A program made the translations under genes and the position numbers. The notes beneath the pieces are model-generated. The model saw nothing but the letters and a program-made list of their open reading frames with translations, was not told the origin of the DNA and did no database searches. A stretch of DNA of 64,000 bases from Terribacillus halophilus (GTDB lineage: Bacteria > Bacillota > Bacilli > Bacillales > Amphibacillaceae): contig NZ_LT727828.1 of NCBI RefSeq assembly GCF_900162685.1, positions 646,824-710,823 of the forward strand, given 5' to 3'. Position 1 is the stretch's first letter; the number at the start of each line of letters is the position of its first letter. Of this stretch, positions 25,081-34,272 are shown piece after piece.

Positions 25081-25944
25081 ATGCCTTTAGTCTCAATGAA
25101 AGAAATGCTAGAAGTAGCGAAAAAAGATAACTACGCGGTAGGACAATTTAACATCAACAACCTTGAGTTCACACAAGCAATTCTGCAAGCAGCGCAGGAA
25201 GAAAACTCTCCTGTCATCCTTGGTGTATCCGAGGGTGCAGCTAAATATATTGGCGGCTTCAAAACAGTTGTCTTGATGGTAGAAGGTTTGTTAGAGGACT
25301 ACAGCATTACTGTACCTGTTGCGATTCACCTTGATCACGGTTCAAGCTTTGATACATGTGCGAAAGCAATTCATGCTGGTTTCACATCTGTTATGATCGA
25401 TGGTTCCCATCATCCATTGGAAGAAAACATCGCACTTACGAAGAAAGTTGTTGAGCTAGCTCACTTGCATGGTGTATCCGTTGAAGCTGAGCTTGGCCGT
25501 ATCGGCGGACAGGAAGACGATCTTGTAGTAAGTGATGCAGAAGCTGCATATGCAATTCCTTCCGAATGTAAACAGCTTGTTGAAGAAACTGGCGTTGATT
25601 GCTTTGCACCAGCACTAGGTTCTGTTCACGGCCCTTACAAAGGTGAACCAAACCTTGGTTTCGACCGTATGGAAGAAATCTTCAACACAACAGATCTTCC
25701 ATTAGTATTGCATGGCGGTACTGGAATCCCAACAAAAGATATCCAAAAAGCTATTACCCTTGGTACTTCTAAAATAAACGTAAACACAGAGAATCAAATT
25801 GCCTCTGCTGCACGCGTTCGCGAAGTACTAGCAGAAAAACCTAACGAATATGATCCACGTAAATACCTAGGACCAGCTCGTGAAGCGATTAAAGAAACAG
25901 TAATCGGCAAAATGCGTGAATTTGGTTCTTCAGGTAAAGCGTAA
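25081..25944 (+). CDS. fbaA: Class II fructose-1,6-bisphosphate aldolase
   Basis: This glycolytic and gluconeogenic zinc aldolase has 287 residues. The metal and substrate sites are visible: [14 protein letters not shown] (Zn ligand His), [22 protein letters not shown] and LHGGTGIP. Gene order spo0F-fbaA-tal matches B. subtilis. It follows GAAGGAGG and has a long terminator, so it is monocistronic. Confidence 0.97.
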   Translation: MPLVSMKEMLEVAKKDNYAVGQFNINNLEFTQAILQAAQEENSPVILGVSEGAAKYIGGFKTVVLMVEGLLEDYSITVPVAIHLDHGSSFDTCAKAIHAGFTSVMIDGSHHPLEENIALTKKVVELAHLHGVSVEAELGRIGGQEDDLVVSDAEAAYAIPSECKQLVEETGVDCFAPALGSVHGPYKGEPNLGFDRMEEIFNTTDLPLVLHGGTGIPTKDIQKAITLGTSKINVNTENQIASAARVREVLAEKPNEYDPRKYLGPAREAIKETVIGKMREFGSSGKA

Positions 25945-25977
25945 GCTCATTTAACTAGAACATACATGTTTTAGTCC

Positions 25978-26042
25978 AAAGAAAATCCGAACTATGATGA
26001 AAATTCTTCTTGCAGAATAACATCAGTTCGGATTTTTCTTTT
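25978..26042 (+). terminator. Long two-stem terminator of fbaA
   Basis: Outer arms AAAGAAAATCCGAACT / AGTTCGGATTTTTCTTT enclose an inner stem GATG..ATTCT / AGAAT..CATC. It belongs to the same family as 1324-1386 and 28425-28486. Confidence 0.8.
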
Positions 26043-26161
26043 TCATTTCAAAAGTAACTGTAAGATTGTTGAGTTCAATGCCTCCTTGTTGGATTTAGCA
26101 CTTTGGAGTCTCGATATTCCTCTTACGTTAGTGTATGTTTCTCCTAACGCGATTCAGCGAA

Positions 26162-26267
26162 GGAAATACACGGAGACTCCCGCGGGATAAAGGCCTCGGT
26201 TAGACCCCGCAGTGCTTTAGCACGAGGAGGCTAACCAGCCGCCCGCAGGAAAGCGGAGTGTATTTCC
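26162..26267. repeat. Full copy of a dispersed structured repeat
   Basis: A 106-bp element bounded by GGAAATACAC / GTGTATTTCC, with internal inverted repeats GGTTAG / CTAACC and GTGCT-TT-AGCAC, giving a branched fold. It contains AGACCCCGCAG and CGAGGAGGCT followed by CCGCCCGCAGGAAAGCG, the hallmark of a repeat common in intergenic DNA of Bacillaceae. It occupies most of the 467-bp fbaA-tal gap; the rest holds the fbaA terminator and an unmarked tal promoter region. Confidence 0.75.
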
Positions 26268-26411
26268 GAAGTGGAGCTCTGCATCCGATCTTAGGCTTCA
26301 GCTTTCTCTGTCTAAGCCCGAATTAATTGATATTCCGGGAAAGTTGTGCAATCCTATGCCATATAAGGAAAAGTTGCATAAACTATATCGGAGCGCTTAA
26401 GGAGAGGGAAA

Positions 26412-27053
26412 ATGAAATTCTTTGTGGATACTGCGAACTTGGAGGAAATTAAGCTTGCTAACGCACTTGGCGTATTGGAAGGGGTAACAACCAACCCCAC
26501 GCTGGTGGCAAAAGAAGGCGCATCATTTCATGATAGGCTCCGTGAAATAACAGAAATAGTTCCTGGATCTGTCAGTGCAGAAGTCATTTCAGAGCAAGCC
26601 AATGATATGGTAGAAGAAGGAAAAGAGCTCGCTAGAATAGCGTCGAATATAACGGTGAAAATTCCGATGACACTCGAAGGTCTTAAGGCAGTCAAGTCTC
26701 TTTCCGAGTTGAACATTAAAACAAATGTGACCTTGATTTTTAATGCCAATCAAGCATTACTTGCGGCGCGTGCAGGAGCTACATATGTCTCGCCATTTAT
26801 TGGGCGGCTTGAAGACATCGGCCATAGCGGGATGGATCGGATTGGTACGATTGCAGCGATTTTTGATCAGCATGCAATTGAGACAGAGATCATTGCTGCT
26901 TCCATCCGCCATCCGATGCATATCACCGAAGCTGCACAGCAAGGAGCGCATATTGCCACAGTTCCTTTCGATATTCTGAGAAAATTGACAGAGCATCCTC
27001 TGACTGATGCTGGAATCAAACGATTTCTTGCAGACTGGAACAGTCGTATATAG
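26412..27053 (+). CDS. tal: Transaldolase (short, fructose-6-phosphate aldolase-like class)
   Basis: The 213-residue class I aldolase forms a Schiff base at Lys83 (NITVKIPMT). The start [18 protein letters not shown] and [13 protein letters not shown] are family signatures. It belongs to the small transaldolase group (YwjH) that works in the pentose phosphate pathway; some members cleave fructose 6-phosphate instead, and sequence does not separate the two with certainty. The order fbaA-tal-murAB is conserved. The RBS is AAGGAGAGG. Confidence 0.93.
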   Translation: MKFFVDTANLEEIKLANALGVLEGVTTNPTLVAKEGASFHDRLREITEIVPGSVSAEVISEQANDMVEEGKELARIASNITVKIPMTLEGLKAVKSLSELNIKTNVTLIFNANQALLAARAGATYVSPFIGRLEDIGHSGMDRIGTIAAIFDQHAIETEIIAASIRHPMHITEAAQQGAHIATVPFDILRKLTEHPLTDAGIKRFLADWNSRI

Positions 27054-27115
27054 TATAATAATGGTAAAATAGCGAAAACTAACGTTGCTGTTATCCTAAA
27101 TGTGAGGAGTTCCTT

Positions 27116-28405
27116 ATGCAGAAAATATTAGTAGAGGGCGGAAACCTTTTAAAAGGACGAGTGAAAATCAGCGGAGCGAAGAACAGTGCAGTAGCACTGT
27201 TGCCAGCTGCAATTCTAGCTGAATCTCCTGTAACGATAGAAGGGCTGCCCGATATATCAGACGTTGAGACATTGAGTCATTTGCTTGAAGAGATTGGCGG
27301 TGTAGTAACGAAGGAAGAAGATCAAGGTCTAACAATCGATCCTGCCAATATGACATCCATGCCTCTGCCGAACGGAAAAGTGAAGAAACTCCGGGCATCT
27401 TATTATTTTATGGGTGCAATGCTCGGACGATTCAAACAGGCAGTTATCGGTTTGCCAGGCGGCTGTTATCTAGGCCCTCGACCTATTGATCAGCATATTA
27501 AGGGCTTTGAAGCGTTAGGAGCACAAGTGACGAATGAGCAAGGTGCGATTTACTTGCGAGCTGATGAGCTCCGCGGTGCCCGAATTTATCTGGATGTTGT
27601 GAGTGTTGGTGCTACGATCAATATCATGCTTGCGGCAGTACGTGCCAAAGGCAAGACGGTCATCGAAAACGCAGCTAAAGAACCAGAAATAATTGATGTG
27701 GCCACACTGCTGACGAGCATGGGTGCGAAAATTAAGGGAGCAGGTACGGATGTCATTCGTATCGAAGGTGTTGATCAGCTGCACGGCTGTCAGCATACGA
27801 TCATACCGGATCGGATTGAAGCTGGTACGTACACGATTTTAGCAGCTTCCCAAGGAGAAGAAGTAGTTATTGATAACGTCATTCCGCAGCATTTGGAATC
27901 GTTATTAGCTAAACTGCGTGAAATGGGAGTAGAAATCATTGAGGGGGAAGAGCAGCTCACGGTAAGGACGCGGGAGAAACTGAAAAGTGTGGATGTCAAA
28001 ACACTTGTCTATCCTGGATTTCCGACCGATCTGCAGCAGCCTTTCACAGCACTTTTGACAAAAGCACAAGGTACTGGCGTTGTGACGGACACAATTTATC
28101 AGGCTCGCTTCAAGCATATTGACGAGCTTCGCCGTATGAATGCACAGGTCAAGGTGGAAGGCGGTGCTTCCATTGTCACTGGAGCTGTCCAGCTGGAGGG
28201 AGCAAAAGTAAAAGCAAGCGATCTCCGAGCAGGTGCAGCATTGATTATCGCAGCATTGATGGCTGACGGTATTACAGAGATAACTGGAGTAGAACATATC
28301 GACAGAGGATACGAACGCATCACAGAAAAACTGCTTGCACTCGGAGCCAACATCTGGCGAGAAGAAATGAGCGAACAAGAAGTCGAGCAATTCCAGAATT
28401 CTTGA
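27116..28405 (+). CDS. murAB: UDP-N-acetylglucosamine 1-carboxyvinyltransferase 2
   Basis: MurA enzymes catalyse the first committed step of peptidoglycan synthesis, adding enolpyruvate to UDP-GlcNAc. The 429 residues have the EPSP-synthase fold. The fosfomycin-sensitive nucleophile Cys117 lies in [12 protein letters not shown], and Lys22-Asn23 are in ISGAKNS. Low-GC Gram-positives have two copies; this one, between tal and rho, is the MurAB/MurZ type, and murAA is at 53231. The RBS is GTGAGGAG. Confidence 0.95.
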   Translation: MQKILVEGGNLLKGRVKISGAKNSAVALLPAAILAESPVTIEGLPDISDVETLSHLLEEIGGVVTKEEDQGLTIDPANMTSMPLPNGKVKKLRASYYFMGAMLGRFKQAVIGLPGGCYLGPRPIDQHIKGFEALGAQVTNEQGAIYLRADELRGARIYLDVVSVGATINIMLAAVRAKGKTVIENAAKEPEIIDVATLLTSMGAKIKGAGTDVIRIEGVDQLHGCQHTIIPDRIEAGTYTILAASQGEEVVIDNVIPQHLESLLAKLREMGVEIIEGEEQLTVRTREKLKSVDVKTLVYPGFPTDLQQPFTALLTKAQGTGVVTDTIYQARFKHIDELRRMNAQVKVEGGASIVTGAVQLEGAKVKASDLRAGAALIIAALMADGITEITGVEHIDRGYERITEKLLALGANIWREEMSEQEVEQFQNS

Positions 28406-28424
28406 TACTAAATAAGTGTTTTGA

Positions 28425-28486
28425 GAGAGAACTCCGAACTGCGGTGGAATTCTAAAGACTGAATTGCCGTAAGTTCGGAGTTTCTC
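28425..28486 (+). terminator. Long two-stem terminator of murAB
   Basis: Outer arms GAACTCCGAACT / AGTTCGGAGTTTCTC and an inner stem GGAATTC / GAATTGCC. The T-run is interrupted (TTTCTC). The following 300 bases up to the rho promoter hold only a vestige of the dispersed repeat (around 28600) and nothing else I can support. Confidence 0.65.
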
Positions 28487-28821
28487 GTCATCTGTTGTAT
28501 GCTAGCAGCGTGTTCTTATGGGATAACCGTTTCATCTCAAGCAGAGTTAAAACTTCATTTGAGTCTTATAGACAAAGCACGTCTTTGGTGCATAATATAC
28601 GGAGACTCTTCAATGAAAGCAGCGTATATTAAACCCATAGCAATAACGTAAAATCACTCTCCGTTACTTACTATCAGCCTCTAACAGCTTAAAAAAAACC
28701 GATTTTCCGCCAAAAATACAGTTGAATATTACAGACTGAAAATGTATGATTAGTTATGCTAAAAATACGCAGCAATGATAAAGTGGTTTAAAAAAGCTGT
28801 ATTGTGGTAAAAAATGATAGT

Positions 28822-29035
28822 TATAATCTTCTATTCTAGTTATACACTACCATCCTTCCTTTTCTTCTAGAGACATGCATAGATGCCAATAGCTTCTCTT
28901 GCACCTCTTCGGCCAAGACTGATGGCCAGCAGCTTAATTAGATTCCAACAGTTTAGAGTAAGAATGTTAGGATATTACATCCAACAGCCAAACAGATAAG
29001 GACAAGTCCTTAAATACAATAGGTGTGGTGATTTT
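28822..29035 (+). promoter_or_regulatory. rho promoter (-10) and 200-base leader
   Basis: A consensus TATAAT at 28822-28827 has a weak -35 (TGTATT, 18 bp upstream). The leader has an unstructured pyrimidine-rich stretch (CCATCCTTCCTTTTCTTC, 28851-28868), a GGCCA / TGGCC hairpin at 28910-28926 and a TAAGGAC-AA-GTCCTTA palindrome near 28997-29012. B. subtilis Rho represses its own gene by terminating in the leader; a C/U-rich entry site fits that model here. Confidence 0.5.
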
Positions 29036-30322
29036 GTGGCTGAACTATCGATTTCTCATCTAGAAACATTAACATTAAAAGATTTATACGCGATGGCTCG
29101 CGAATACCGCGTTTCCTATTATGCAAAATTAACGAAACGTGAACTGATTTTTGCAATTTTGAAAGCGCAGGCAGAAAAGGACGGATTCCTTTTCATGGAC
29201 GGTATTTTAGAAATCATCCCTTCCGAGGGCTTCGGATTCCTAAGACCGATTAATTATGCGCCAAGCGCAGAAGATATTTATATTAGTGCATCGCAAATCC
29301 GACGTTTCGATTTACGTAACGGAGATAAGGTTTCCGGTAAGGTTCGTCCGCCGAAGGAAAATGAACGTTACTATGGCCTTCTCCATGTAGATGCAGTAAA
29401 CAATGAAGACCCGGAAGTAGCGAAGGAACGTGTGCATTTTCCAGCACTGACGGCACTATATCCGGATAAGCATATGAACCTGGAAACGGAAACACGCAAA
29501 GTTTCCACACGGATTATTGATTTGATGACACCAGTAGGTTTTGGACAGCGTGGTTTGATTGTTGCGCCGCCAAAAGCAGGTAAAACGATGCTTTTGAAAC
29601 AGATTGCCAACAGTATCACAACAAATCACCCAGATGCTAAATTAATCATCCTGCTCGTAGATGAGCGCCCGGAGGAAGTAACAGATATCGAACGTTCCGT
29701 ACATCCGGATGTTGATGTAGTTAGTTCTACTTTCGACGAAGTACCGGAAAATCATATCAAAGTATCAGAGCTTGTACTTGAACGAGCGATGCGTCTTGTA
29801 GAGCATAAAAAAGATGTCATCGTACTTATGGACAGTATTACACGATTAGCACGTGCTTATAACCTAGTTATTCCGCCAAGCGGACGTACGCTGTCCGGTG
29901 GTATCGATCCTGCTGCATTCCACCGTCCGAAACGATTCTTCGGAGCGGCTCGTAACATTGAAGAAGGCGGAAGCTTTACCATCTTGGCGACAGCACTTGT
30001 TGATACAGGCTCACGTATGGATGATGTTATTTATGAGGAGTTTAAAGGCACAGGGAATATGGAGCTGCATCTGGACCGTTCTTTGGCAGAGCGACGTATC
30101 TTCCCGGCAATCGACATGGTACGCTCTGGTACGAGAAAAGAGGAGCTGCTCGTGTCAAAAGGACAGCTGGATAAGATGTGGGCAATTCGCAAAACAATGC
30201 AGGATTCCCATGACTTTGCCGACCGCTTCCTGCGCCGTCTGAAGCAATCGAAAAATAACGAGGAATTTCTCGCCAATATGGAAGAAGAGATGAAGCGTAA
30301 AGGCACGAACAAGCGCTCCTGA
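29036..30322 (+). CDS. rho: Transcription termination factor Rho
   Basis: This hexameric RNA helicase has 428 residues. The N-terminal helical domain begins [19 protein letters not shown]; the cold-shock RNA-binding domain follows ([16 protein letters not shown]). The ATPase carries Walker A APPKAGKT (177-184), Walker [13 protein letters not shown] and the secondary RNA-binding R-loop region. The start is GTG at 29036 after AGGTGTGGTG. Synteny murAB-rho-L31-tdk is as in B. subtilis. No insertion or truncation is seen. Confidence 0.97.
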   Translation: MAELSISHLETLTLKDLYAMAREYRVSYYAKLTKRELIFAILKAQAEKDGFLFMDGILEIIPSEGFGFLRPINYAPSAEDIYISASQIRRFDLRNGDKVSGKVRPPKENERYYGLLHVDAVNNEDPEVAKERVHFPALTALYPDKHMNLETETRKVSTRIIDLMTPVGFGQRGLIVAPPKAGKTMLLKQIANSITTNHPDAKLIILLVDERPEEVTDIERSVHPDVDVVSSTFDEVPENHIKVSELVLERAMRLVEHKKDVIVLMDSITRLARAYNLVIPPSGRTLSGGIDPAAFHRPKRFFGAARNIEEGGSFTILATALVDTGSRMDDVIYEEFKGTGNMELHLDRSLAERRIFPAIDMVRSGTRKEELLVSKGQLDKMWAIRKTMQDSHDFADRFLRRLKQSKNNEEFLANMEEEMKRKGTNKRS

Positions 30323-30338
30323 TTACAGTGATTTCCTC

Positions 30339-30367
30339 TTGCAATGGGATTATCGGACTGTTATAAT
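30339..30367 (+). promoter_or_regulatory. Promoter of the L31 gene
   Basis: TTGCAA (30339-30344), 17-bp spacer, TATAAT (30362-30367). No Zur-type TCGTAATnATTACGA box is visible around it. Confidence 0.75.
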
Positions 30368-30456
30368 CACGTTATGTGAGCTTTCACGACAGTTATCGGT
30401 CTCTCACAATAAACTCTGTTTCCAAAGGATTCAGGGCAAAAAGGAGTGCTTAACGT

Positions 30457-30702
30457 ATGAAAGAACAAATCCATCCGAAATATAACAAAGTTGTATTTCT
30501 AGATACTAGTTCTGACTACAAATTCTTGACAGGTTCTACTCAGTCTTCCGACGAAACAATTGAATGGGAAGATGGCAACACTTACCCATTGATTCGTGTG
30601 GAAATCAGCTCAGCTTCTCACCCGTTCTATACTGGTAAACAAAAAGCTGACAAAGCTGGCGGCCGCGTAGATCGCTTCAAGAAGAAATACAACTTGGGCT
30701 AA
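30457..30702 (+). CDS. rpmE2: Ribosomal protein L31, zinc-free type B
   Basis: The 81-residue L31 ([20 protein letters not shown], ending [11 protein letters not shown]) has no cysteines at all, so it is the type B form. In B. subtilis this position next to rho holds the zinc-binding type A gene rpmE, while the type B gene (ytiA) sits elsewhere under the zinc repressor Zur. Here the type B protein is at the rpmE locus with an ordinary promoter, so it is probably the main L31. The ATG follows AAAAAGGAG. Confidence 0.95.
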   Translation: MKEQIHPKYNKVVFLDTSSDYKFLTGSTQSSDETIEWEDGNTYPLIRVEISSASHPFYTGKQKADKAGGRVDRFKKKYNLG

Positions 30703-30718
30703 TAGCTTAAGATATGAC

Positions 30719-30752
30719 GAAAACAGGCAAACACCCTTTGCCTGTTTTTTCT
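30719..30752 (+). terminator. Terminator after rpmE2
   Basis: AAAACAGGCAAA / TTTGCCTGTTTTTT perfect stem. Confidence 0.9.
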
Positions 30753-30800
30753 GCTTTATAACCAGTTTAAATAGCCTTATATGTACACTGACCATCCAGA

Positions 30801-30863
30801 TTTACATAAATGGTTTTGATATAGTATAGATCAAGATAGTGTACAGCTGCACTATCTTTTTTA
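30801..30863 (+). promoter_or_regulatory. tdk promoter and start-proximal hairpin
   Basis: TTTACA (30801-30806), 18-bp spacer and TATAGA (30825-30830) place +1 near 30836. A hairpin AAGATAGTG / CACTATCTT (30833-30858) followed by T6 lies right there, ending only about 10 bases before the ribosome site. It may insulate tdk from upstream read-through or attenuate it. Confidence 0.5.
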
Positions 30864-30882
30864 TTTGACAAGGAGAAATGAC

Positions 30883-31455
30883 ATGGCACAACTATTTTTC
30901 AAATATGGCGCGATGAACAGCGGAAAATCGATTGAAATATTAAAAGTAGCCAACAATTACGAAGAGCAGAATAAGTCTGTGCTTATCTTCACTTCGGGTA
31001 TCGATACAAGAGATGAAGTCGGCTATGTTTCCAGCCGCATCGGATTGCGCCGCAAAGCAATTCCGATTTTTGAAGAGACAGATATCCTGCAATACGTCAA
31101 AGAACAGGAGCCGACGCCGCATTGTGTATTGATCGATGAGGTACAATTTCTGAGTAAAGAGCATGTGCTTCAGCTCGCAGAAATTGTAGATACATTCGGA
31201 ATTCCTGTCATGGGCTTTGGATTGAAAAATGATTTTCAGAATGAATTGTTCGAAGGCAGCCGCTATATGCTGATTTATGCGGATAAGATTGAAGAAATGA
31301 AGACGATCTGCTGGTTCTGTGCTCGTAAAGCAACAATGAATTTGCGGGTGGATGATAATGGCAAACCCGTTTATACAGGTGATCAAATCCAAATTGGCGG
31401 CAACGATTCGTATTATCCTGTCTGCCGCAAATGCCACAGCAATCCGCCGCTATGA
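30883..31455 (+). CDS. tdk: Thymidine kinase (type II)
   Basis: Salvage kinase making dTMP from thymidine. The 190 residues include the P-loop GAMNSGKS, the DEVQFL Walker B, and a four-cysteine zinc site (CWFCARK and CRKCHS). ATG at 30883 follows AAGGAGAAATGAC; the longer frame from 30865 overlaps the ribosome site and is unlikely. It lies upstream of prfA, as in B. subtilis. Confidence 0.95.
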   Translation: MAQLFFKYGAMNSGKSIEILKVANNYEEQNKSVLIFTSGIDTRDEVGYVSSRIGLRRKAIPIFEETDILQYVKEQEPTPHCVLIDEVQFLSKEHVLQLAEIVDTFGIPVMGFGLKNDFQNELFEGSRYMLIYADKIEEMKTICWFCARKATMNLRVDDNGKPVYTGDQIQIGGNDSYYPVCRKCHSNPPL

Positions 31456-31527
31456 CAATGCGATTCTCTCGGCGATTGCTAGGCTCCGGGAGAGAAGCTA
31501 TAATAAAGCAAAGAAAGAGGTGTCGAT

Positions 31528-32598
31528 ATGCTAGACCGTTTACAGGCATTAGTAGACCGTTACGATAAACTGAACGAATTGTTAAGCGATCCAGATGTGA
31601 TCAGTGATACAAATAAATTACGTGAGTTTTCCAAAGAGCAAGCAAGCTTGACGGATGTTGTGCAAGCTTATCGCGAGTACAAAGATATTAGTGAACAAGT
31701 TGAGGACGCGAAAACAATGCTTGCCGAAGAGAAAGATCCAGACATCTTGGAAATGGCCAAAGCTGAAATTTCCGAGTTATCTCCTCGTCTTCCGGAATTA
31801 GAAGAGCAAATGCGCATTCTAATGCTGCCGAAGGATCCGAATGATGATAAAAACGTTATCATGGAAATTCGCGGAGCAGCAGGCGGAGATGAAGCAGCGC
31901 TGTTCGCCGGCGATTTATATCGTATGTACAGCCGATATGCAGAAGCACAAGGCTGGAAGACAGAAATGATGGAAGCAACATCTACTGGGGTAGGCGGTTA
32001 TAAAGAGATCATTTTCATGATCAACGGTGCAAATGCTTATTCCAACTTAAAATATGAAAACGGTGCCCATCGCGTGCAGCGTGTACCAGAAACAGAGTCT
32101 GGCGGCCGAATTCATACATCGACAGCAACGGTGGTTGTTATGCCAGAAGCAGAAGAAGTGGAAGTAGATATCCAGGAAAAAGATATCCGCGTTGATACAT
32201 TCACTTCCAGCGGACCTGGAGGACAGAGCGTTAACACGACGATGTCTGCTGTTCGATTAACACATATGCCGACTGGTATCGTTGTGTCTATGCAGGATGA
32301 AAAATCCCAAATCAAGAACAAAGAGAAAGCGATGAAAATTCTGCGTGCTCGAATTTATGATAAGTTCCAGCAGGAAGCACAAGCTGAATACGATGATGCA
32401 CGAAAGTCTGCCGTCGGTTCAGGGGACCGTTCTGAACGTATCCGAACGTACAACTTCCCGCAAAACCGTGTTACTGATCACCGTATCGGTCTTACAATCC
32501 AAAAGCTGGATCAGATTCTAGAAGGAAAGCTCCATGAAGTCATCGATGCTTTAATTATGGAAGAGCAGGCGAAGAAGCTTGAGCAAATTGGAGAATAA
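31528..32598 (+). CDS. prfA: Peptide chain release factor 1
   Basis: RF1 reads UAA and UAG and hydrolyses peptidyl-tRNA. The 356 residues carry the catalytic GGQ in [17 protein letters not shown] (methylated by the next gene's product) and the stop-codon recognition tripeptide region [15 protein letters not shown]. Its 3' end overlaps the prmC frame by about 20 bases, implying coupling. The ATG follows AAAGAGGTG. Confidence 0.97.
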   Translation: MLDRLQALVDRYDKLNELLSDPDVISDTNKLREFSKEQASLTDVVQAYREYKDISEQVEDAKTMLAEEKDPDILEMAKAEISELSPRLPELEEQMRILMLPKDPNDDKNVIMEIRGAAGGDEAALFAGDLYRMYSRYAEAQGWKTEMMEATSTGVGGYKEIIFMINGANAYSNLKYENGAHRVQRVPETESGGRIHTSTATVVVMPEAEEVEVDIQEKDIRVDTFTSSGPGGQSVNTTMSAVRLTHMPTGIVVSMQDEKSQIKNKEKAMKILRARIYDKFQQEAQAEYDDARKSAVGSGDRSERIRTYNFPQNRVTDHRIGLTIQKLDQILEGKLHEVIDALIMEEQAKKLEQIGE

Positions 32599-33466
32599 CA
32601 ACCAAACACCTACTATCATGGAGACGTTGAAGGAAGCGGCAGCCTTCTTGCAATCACATCAGCGTGAAGAGCGAGTAGCAGAGCTTTTACTTCTGTATCA
32701 CTTAGGTCTTAAAAAGACGGAGCTTTTGATGAAACTGCGAGAATCAGTGGATCCTATTCTTTATGCTGCTTTTCGAAAGGACTTGGAAGAGCACGCGAAA
32801 ACGGGAATTCCGCTGCAGCATCTTACTGGAGAAGAAGAATTTCTCGGACGGCGTTATTATGTGAATCATGATGTGCTGATTCCAAGACCCGAAACAGAGG
32901 AACTCGTTTTAGGAATGGAAAAAATGATACAAGAGCGACTTCCCGGAAAGCAGCTGACAATTGCAGATATCGGCACGGGCAGCGGTATTATAGCAACTTC
33001 GTTAAAGTTAGCGTTTCCTGCAGCTAACGTTATCGCAACCGATATATCCGAGCGCGCTTTACTTGTCGCAAAGAGCAATAGCAAGACACTCGGTGCCTCC
33101 ATCACTGTGAAGCAGGGAAGTTATTTGGAACCAATTCACCAATTGGAGCAAAAGGTGAATGTGCTCGTTTCCAACCCTCCTTATATTGATGAAGCGGATA
33201 AAGAACAGATGGCAGATACAGTGAAGGATTTTGACCCTACAATCGCTTTATTTGCTGAAGATAATGGACTGGCTGCCTATAAAGAGATTATTCAGGCTTT
33301 GCCAGATGTGCTTGCCTTACCAGCTGTTGTCGGCTTTGAAATAGGCTGGCAGCAAGGAGAAGCAGTCCGAATGCTATTGCAGAAGAGGTTCCACGCTGCA
33401 GAAGTGGAAGTGCGGAAAGATATGAATGGCAAAGACCGGATGGTGTTTGCTTGGATAGAGCAATAA
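32579..33466 (+). CDS. prmC: Release factor glutamine methyltransferase
   Basis: PrmC methylates the Gln of the GGQ motif of RF1 and RF2. The enzyme is 295 residues with an N-terminal helical substrate-binding domain and a Rossmann SAM domain. It has [16 protein letters not shown] and the catalytic NPPY in [12 protein letters not shown]. The start is uncertain: TTG at 32579 inside prfA has only a weak GCAGGCGAAG site, and an internal ATG at 32618 has none. Confidence 0.92.
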   Translation: MSKLENNNQTPTIMETLKEAAAFLQSHQREERVAELLLLYHLGLKKTELLMKLRESVDPILYAAFRKDLEEHAKTGIPLQHLTGEEEFLGRRYYVNHDVLIPRPETEELVLGMEKMIQERLPGKQLTIADIGTGSGIIATSLKLAFPAANVIATDISERALLVAKSNSKTLGASITVKQGSYLEPIHQLEQKVNVLVSNPPYIDEADKEQMADTVKDFDPTIALFAEDNGLAAYKEIIQALPDVLALPAVVGFEIGWQQGEAVRMLLQKRFHAAEVEVRKDMNGKDRMVFAWIEQ

Positions 33467-33467
33467 A

Positions 33468-33500
33468 GAAGGAATTGTGCAAAGGCGCAGTTCCTTTTTT
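33468..33500 (+). terminator. Terminator after prmC
   Basis: AAGGAATTGTGC / GCGCAGTTCCTT with an AAAG loop and T6; stem imperfect. Confidence 0.7.
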
Positions 33501-33521
33501 GCCGTAAAACTAGATTCATAG

Positions 33522-33549
33522 GTTTAAATCCATTCAGCTTGTTCATACT
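33522..33549 (+). promoter_or_regulatory. Putative sigma-F promoter of spoIIR
   Basis: GTTTA, a 14-base spacer and GTTCATACT share the -35, the spacing and the ATACT core with the pbpG element. SpoIIR is a classic sigma-F gene, which supports the reading. Confidence 0.55.
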
Positions 33550-33582
33550 GTTACCAACAACCAAAAGAAAAGAGGTTACCGT

Positions 33583-34209
33583 ATGAAGAAGCTTTTATTA
33601 TTCCTATTCGCAATCGGTCTTTTATTTGTATATATCTTTTATCCAGGAACTAATACAGAAGCGCAAGTGAGCAATAATTCGCAGGCAGTAAAGCAAATTC
33701 CTGATGAAGCAATTCGGCTTCGTATCTTGGCGAATAGTGATTCAGAAGCGGATCAGCAGCTGAAGCGTTTGATCCGGGATGAAGTGAATAAACAAATTAA
33801 CGAGTGGGTACAGGATATTTCGGATATTGAAGAAGCAAGGAAGATCATTGAAGAACAACTGCCGGAGATTAAGAAAACCGTAGCACGCGTGTTGAATGAG
33901 GAAGGAAAGAGCCAGAAGTTTAACGTGAAGTACAGTGAAAACATTTCATTTCCGGCGAAGCTTTATGGAACTTACTTGTACCCGGCAGGGCAGTATGAAG
34001 CAGTCTTGATCACACTTGGAGAAGGTGAAGGCGAGAACTGGTGGTGTGTACTGTTTCCGCCGTTGTGTTTCTTGGATTTTTCTAGCGGAACGAGTGTAGC
34101 AGAAGCGGAGACAAATGCAGATGCAGAACCAATGGATATCGCAGCAGAAGAACCGCCAAAAGAGGAAAAACCAAAAGTGAAGTTCTTTCTATTAGAATGG
34201 TTCAGCTAG
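33583..34209 (+). CDS. spoIIR: Stage II sporulation protein SpoIIR
   Basis: This secreted forespore signal protein activates the SpoIIGA protease so that pro-sigma-E is cleaved in the mother cell. The 208 residues include a signal peptide or anchor (about 1-21), then the conserved IRLRILANSDSEADQQLKRLIRD and the C-terminal SFPAKLYGTYLYPAGQYEAVLITLG-type region, with WWCVLFPPLCF near 152-162. A 45-residue acidic tail rich in Ala and Glu follows. The gene follows prmC as in B. subtilis and has a sigma-F-like promoter. Confidence 0.94.
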   Translation: MKKLLLFLFAIGLLFVYIFYPGTNTEAQVSNNSQAVKQIPDEAIRLRILANSDSEADQQLKRLIRDEVNKQINEWVQDISDIEEARKIIEEQLPEIKKTVARVLNEEGKSQKFNVKYSENISFPAKLYGTYLYPAGQYEAVLITLGEGEGENWWCVLFPPLCFLDFSSGTSVAEAETNADAEPMDIAAEEPPKEEKPKVKFFLLEWFS

Positions 34210-34221
34210 CATCATATCTTG

Positions 34222-34267
34222 TTCCTCCTGTTCATATAATCTATTAACTAGAATTAGACAGGAGGAA
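34222..34267 (+). promoter_or_regulatory. Inverted repeat hiding the ribosome binding site of the next gene
   Basis: TTCCTCCTGT (34222-34231) is a perfect complement of ACAGGAGGAA (34258-34267), the Shine-Dalgarno region of the gene at 34273. A TATAAT (34235-34240) lies in the loop. Transcripts coming from spoIIR would fold the site shut; those starting in the loop would not. Confidence 0.55.
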
Positions 34268-34272
34268 TTATC

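Noticed and set aside
26162-26267. CRISPR array or tRNA-like gene in the fbaA-tal gap
   Set aside because: There are inverted, not direct, repeats and no tRNA consensus (no T-loop GGTTCRA); it matches a dispersed intergenic repeat instead.
27905-28390. 161-codon minus-strand frame inside murAB
   Set aside because: Antisense shadow of a conserved enzyme; composition is not protein-like.
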